64,000 nt of DNA from Phalacrocorax aristotelis (Eukaryota > Chordata > Aves > Suliformes > Phalacrocoracidae): contig NC_134281.1 of assembly GCF_949628215.1 (NCBI RefSeq), forward strand, positions 11,170,501 through 11,234,500, in the 5' to 3' direction. The notes beneath the pieces are model-generated. The model was not told the DNA's origin. It saw only the letters and a program-made list of their open reading frames with translations, and did no database searches. This document shows, in pieces, positions 47,395 to 64,000 of the stretch. Position 1 is the first letter of the stretch, and each line of letters starts with the position of its first letter. Position numbers and translations under genes: made by a program.

Positions 47395-49330
47395 GTGCTT
47401 CCCGCCACGGGTTGAGCAGATCTTCCTCTTCCCTGCCTGGGGCTCCCAGCCATCACCACTCCAGGCAGACAAATGCTTTGGACTGAACTGTCAGAGCCTG
47501 GCTGCGGCTGGGTGGTGGCTCTCTGCAGGCAGGAGTGTGTTACAAAATGCACAGGTTTGGCTCTGCCCCAAAGTCCCTGGTTTCCTGGCTGCTCTGCCCA
47601 GTGCTGGGGGCTGCGGGGCACAGCATGAGGCCTGAGTGTTGCCAGCAGCACTGCATCTGCAGCCCTGCTGCTCTGCCTTGCCAGCAGGAAGCCATTACCC
47701 CGAGGCAAGGGGGAGGCTGGCAGGGTGAAGCTGCATACCCCAGGCATGTTTGGAGGCTCCAGAAGGAAAATATATGTGAATTGGAAGTACAAGGCACTTA
47801 CGTGTTGGCTAACACACAGTGGAGGGGGGCTGTAAGGCACCATCAGGCTGTGTGTGCTTGCTGTCCCTGCAGAGCTGGCCAGGTGATGGGGTGGGGGGAG
47901 GGCTGTGGGTCAGCTGCTGCAGTGCCCTGGGCAGTGTATGTGGTGTTGGGCCACCACCTGCCAGCAGCTCCCTGGGCACAGGCAGCACCAGCAACTGCTG
48001 CATCACAGCTGGCACCGGCTTGCCCCGGGCTCCCCTGCAGGGTTTTGTACCCTGCCCCCAGCACCTGTGTCCCTTGTGAAGCCTCGTGCTCAGTGCTAGT
48101 TGCTGAACCCCACCTCCCTGCAGACTTGCAGCTCAAGCAGGGGACACAGGGTCACTGCTCCCTGTCCCCAGCTCGCACAGGTTCGTGGTTGCAGATTCCA
48201 CACCAGGAATATACCACATACCTAATCACAGCCTTGTTCCCCAAATCCTGCCACCTTCATGGGCCCAAGGGTGGGGGGGAGGGGGGGGCGGGGAAGGCAG
48301 GAATGTGGCTGTGCTCCTCAGCTTTGAGGCAGACCGTGGGCTAGCGTTGCGTAATGAACCAGCTACATGAATGACTGGTTGACACTGGCACAATTATGAT
48401 GTAATTCAAGGCTCTGGTTTTAACATGTGTAGATCTAATTTGATATTGCCATGCTGCAGAGTGAGTGTTTTGGTTTTTGGGGTTTTTTTGGTGGGGTTGG
48501 TTTTAGGACAACAACATTAGCGCCACAAAACCGCAGATGGTAAATATGTGCCCTTTGGCAGGAGTGCCATTTGCGGGGGGGGGGGGGGGGGGTTGGGGGG
48601 GGCGCGCTAAGACACATGTAAAATACCTTTGGTACCTGCTATTGCAAGCACAGGTGACCTGCCCATGCAGGGGATGCTTGCACTAGTCAGGCATGCAGAA
48701 ACACAAACCCTGGCTCCTTTACGCATCTGAATGCTTAGTTGTGCCCATCCAAGTTCTTTGCCCACATGCTTGCTGGCAAACAGTATGTGAAGGCAGTGTA
48801 AGTGATCAGCAGCATCTGCACTGACCAGCCTGAGGGGGTGCAGCTGCTGTGGGATGAGCATCTGGGGATCATGGGAGAGAGCATGGCGTGTTTAGGGAAA
48901 GAAACAAAGGGAAGGAGAAAAGTGGATTTGGTGAGGATCAAGCAGGTACAAGGGCCTGCTGTGTGTAAGGTGTAACACAGAGCATTTCCAGGGTGTGCAG
49001 CTGCTTAGCATTGTAGCAGCTGGGCTATGCCCAGGTCCTGTGGCTGTTGGGCAGCTCCCAGCAGTAGCTTACAGCCCTGTAAAATCCATTTGCATTCTTG
49101 CCCAGCAGCCACCTGTTTTCTGCTCTCAGGAAGGTGGTGGGGTTTTTTTTTTTAAACACCCCACGTCACATTAGCCATTGAGCCCTGTGAAGGGGCTGTC
49201 TCCTCCCCATTCCCCTTCACGGTGTCCCTTCCGGGGCCATCAGCTGCTCCTGACAAGGTGCACGAAGCAAAGGAGAGCCAGGGAAGGAGAACAAGGGTAG
49301 TACAGAAGGAAGTGGGTCTCCAGGCTGATA
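47395..49330. other. NDUFAF3-IMPDH2 convergent intergenic region
   Basis: The two genes converge here. I find no coding sequence or known repeat family, only two long G tracts (48270-48292 and 48575-48602). NDUFAF3's 3' UTR must end somewhere in the left part. Confidence 0.55.
48575..48602 (+). repeat. Long G homopolymer tract
   Basis: Eighteen Gs, TT, then eight Gs. It can form a G-quadruplex and is a likely site of length error in the assembly. Confidence 0.9.
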
Positions 49331-49352
49331 CCAGTTGCACATCTTGAACTCT

Positions 49353-49358
49353 TTTATT
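49353..49358 (-). terminator. IMPDH2 poly(A) signal
   Basis: AATAAA on the minus strand, 219 bp after the IMPDH2 stop codon, the only canonical signal nearby. Confidence 0.75.
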
Positions 49359-49576
49359 GTAAAACACGGCCAACGTGTGCAAGGCTCCAGCTGCCAGCCC
49401 AGGATCACTGCTCCTGGGTGGCAGGTGGGCCCTCTCAGGTGGTGATGAAGCAGCCAAAGGACACGGGGAGCTCTGGGCAGCCCACAGAATAATGGCACTT
49501 CCACAGCAAGAGCATCTCTCCTGCCTGGGGTAGCACAGGGCAGAGTGGCATGATGACAGACACAGACGAACCTCCT

Positions 49577-61280
<11,704 letters not shown>

Positions 61281-61689
61281 GGCGCCGGCCGCCCGCCGCC
61301 GCCGCCGCCGCGTGCCCGCCGCGCCGCACCGCGCCGCCCCGCGCGCTCCCGAGCGCACGCGCGCGCCCCGACGGCGGCCGCGAGGGCTCAGGAGGTGCCC
61401 GCCCAGCGAGAGCGCGGCCCAGGGCCGCCGCCGGAAGGGGCCGGGCGCCGGCCTCGCTCCCTCCCGCCCCGGACGGAACGGGACGTGCCCGCACAGCCCG
61501 GCCCGGAGTCGCCCCGCGGGGTGCTGCCGCGGACACGCCGGAGAACACCCCGGGGACGCCTGTGGACACCCGGGCTCGGTGGGCGCCAGCCGCCTGCAGC
61601 GCTCCAGTGGCCCAGCCATGGAAGGGGCTTCGCCGCACCGGGCCCGTACGCGTTCCGGCCCGGTGAAATAGGGTCCGCGCGGGCGTCAC

Positions 61690-64000
61690 CGGCCACAACG
61701 GGCCTTTTTGTATTGAAGCCAAGCAGCAGGTTCCATGTACAGGAAGGCAGCAATAAGGAGAGAGCCAGCCCGCGTGTAGGGCCCAATGCACCAAGGCACC
61801 GTGACAACCCCCGGCTTGGCTCACACAAGCACGGCCCAAACGGTGTGGCAGGTGCTGAGGAAATAGCCTAAAGAATGCTAGCAGTGGGTGCCTCGCACAG
61901 AAGGACACCACTCGTGGGCCCAGTGGGTTGGGTGTTGAGTTCAACACTAAGTACTACAGCACCTTTGGAAGAAAGACGAGAACGTGCTTGTCAGATCTGT
62001 GGTGGATGCAGAGCCGGAACACCAGCACAACCTAAAGCAACTTTCTAAGTCAGGAGCAATCTGCAAGGATGGAAGCCAAGAGGCAGGAGTGAGGCAACAG
62101 TCTAGCAATGGGAGGGGAGCAGAAGGCACAAAGAGAGGGAATCGCGCCACGGCAGCAAGTCCTGCAGGGGCGGATCTGGGGTGATCTCGGCTGGGCATTA
62201 GCCTCACGCAAGTCCCCTCTTCCCAAAAACACCAGGCTGAGCTGTACACAGGAACACTGTGAAGAGGATGGCCGTGCCATTCTGCATGCTGTGGGGGATT
62301 GGTGTAGCACCTTCGTGCCTGTGTGGTGGAGGGCAGCTAGAGGGAGGATTTTAGAGAAGAGCAGGAGCAGGGAGGACTGTGCCTGCAGGAGAGGGACAGG
62401 CACAAACAGATCTGCTGTAGAGGAGAGTTGCAGGAACTAGCGTTTGGCTGTTTCCAGGATGAAGATGTTCCCCTCCCTGCAGACCCATTTGGGTGTCAGG
62501 AAAACTGTACTATGGGCTACAGAACAACCTCCTCCTCTGATGGTTGGTTTGCTTGTCGTGATATACCAAATCTGGCTTCAGAGCACCAGGGAAATGAGAT
62601 GACCAGACACCTTCTCACCCTGTCTCTCTGAGACAACCCAATATTCAACAAGTTCATAAAACTAAAGGACTGCAGCAGATCGTACTGCAACAGATTTAAG
62701 TCTACTCCAAAGATCAGCAAGTAATTTTAAGAAAACACAACTGCTACTCGTGTTACCCAGCTATAGGACACAGGAAATGTGAACCAAGACGTCCATTCAG
62801 GTCTCCCAAAATACTCAGAAGCAAATGGCTCTTGTATGCTCTGAGGTTCGTCAGGGGATGCATGGCTTCCAGAGGCCCTCACATAACGAAGAACAGGCAG
62901 CCCTTGTGTAGTTAAGAGCCAGTGACAGGGATCTGCAATACCGCTTTAAGCTAAGAGATTGGTAGCAATCCTGTTACTACTACTGTGAGTGGCAACATCA
63001 ATGCCATCTTCCTACAGCCATGTGTTAACAGCACTTGTCCTTATGCTATGCTCTGAATTTCACAGGGTTTCAATTCTTGTTCCCTGACAGTCTGCTATAA
63101 AAGATTGCATTTCACCCTGGTTCTACTTCTTTATTAATTCCTGGGTCGATTCTCAGCTAAGAGTTGATCTCACCTACCCAGATGCTGATTTCCCATTGTT
63201 TGCAGTTTACTTGGGCTACAGAGCGGTACAAAAACCACTGTACTTTGCAGTAAATAAAGTGTCTAGGCTCACACCACTGAAAGCAGTGACCAGTAAAGGC
63301 ACTGAGATACTCATCCTGGAGGCCGAGTTCAGAAATGCAGCCTTCTACAGGAAAATAACACCTGCCAAGGACACGCACTCTCAAGTCAGCGTTACCTGTC
63401 ACAGGACCAGCAGAATGGGAGGCATCATGCCAGACCAAGATCAGTTTAACAGGTCTCTCTACCCTTTATTTTAAATAAGGGCAGTGCTAACAAAGGTTTG
63501 CTAAGCCTATCGGGGAGGCACACACTGATCTCAGCTGTTACGCCAGAGCATGGGCACAGCAGTAAACAGGCAAGTTGGCTTCTGTTCCAATAGAAACACC
63601 AGACAAAGTTTAATGGTTCTCAAACAGACTACAACAAAGGCTGCAGGGAAAAACATTTTATTTCCAAGCAGATTACAAAGAGCAGAGAATATAAGAGTAA
63701 AATTAAATTAAAAAAATAGTTGAGTGCATCTCTTTAAAATGATTTGTAGTGTGAGTTACTCACGGGGCAAAGCTACTGGAGAGTTCTGAAGGTCACTTTG
63801 CAGGATGCCAATCACATGTGCTGTTTAGACCAGGGTCAACACAGGAGGGACAGACAAGACGTAGTTTGCATATAGGCTGCACACTCATTATCAAGCGAGA
63901 CTCTGGGCTGCAACTGGACCCCGCCCTTCTGAAACATCCCCTCCACCTTGTTCTCTGCTGCTGTTCCCTCTCAAGTTCTAGACATGGTTTATTGCTGCTG
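61690..64000. other. Non-coding region upstream of IMPDH2
   Basis: No frame here resembles a known protein. By synteny the next gene should be QRICH1 on the minus strand, so this may hold its 3' UTR, but I find no QRICH1 coding sequence in the window. Confidence 0.45.
63657..63662 (-). terminator. Candidate poly(A) signal of a minus-strand gene entering from the right
   Basis: AATAAA on the minus strand within an AT-rich stretch (63640-63740) that looks like 3' UTR. It would fit the end of QRICH1, inferred from gene order only. Confidence 0.3.

Noticed and set aside
63196-63474. 92-codon plus-strand frame near the right end
   Set aside because: It has no recognisable domain or splice context and lies where a minus-strand 3' UTR is expected.

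Overview
The window is vertebrate nuclear DNA with split genes, almost certainly from a bird. It shows compact GC-rich genes with CpG islands, a CR1 LINE 3' fragment near 58.1-58.4 kb, and a Sizzled/Crescent-type frizzled-related gene of a class mammals lack. The gene order matches the human 3p21.31 block ARIH2 - P4HTM - WDR6 - DALRD3 (with mir-191 and mir-425) - NDUFAF3 - IMPDH2. I cannot name the species. Exon limits were placed by hand from splice sites, reading frame and remembered family sequences.

Layout. 1-12.2 kb: the last 11 coding exons of ARIH2 (+) and its 3' UTR; the 5' half lies left of the window. 14.8-32.3 kb: P4HTM (+), nine exons. Its 9.3-kb second intron carries a complete four-exon secreted frizzled-related gene on the opposite strand (22.4-18.9 kb), with its own TATA box. 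32.5-36.7 kb: WDR6 (+), starting 78 bp after the P4HTM poly(A) signal. 42.1-37.9 kb: DALRD3 (-), 13 exons, tail-to-tail with WDR6. 43.7-44.4 kb: mir-191 and mir-425 hairpins (-), upstream of the DALRD3 start codon. 45.9-47.4 kb: NDUFAF3 (+), five exons, one of which holds an apparent extra G that breaks the frame. 61.3-49.6 kb: IMPDH2 (-), 14 exons giving exactly 514 aa. 61.3-64 kb: IMPDH2 promoter CpG island, then sequence without recognisable coding; by synteny QRICH1 should follow on the minus strand.

The genes are housekeeping loci sharing a tightly packed block, not an operon. ARIH2 is a ubiquitin ligase, P4HTM an ER prolyl hydroxylase, NDUFAF3 a complex I assembly factor and IMPDH2 makes XMP for guanine nucleotides. 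WDR6 and DALRD3 are each the non-catalytic partner of a tRNA methyltransferase. The points most worth checking are the antisense frizzled-related gene nested in P4HTM, the NDUFAF3 frame break, the position of the microRNA pair, a GC-AG intron in P4HTM, a poly(A) signal fused with a CCAAT box between P4HTM and WDR6, and a GGGGCC hexanucleotide array in IMPDH2 intron 1. I saw no retroviral or other virus-like fossil, CRISPR array or tRNA gene.
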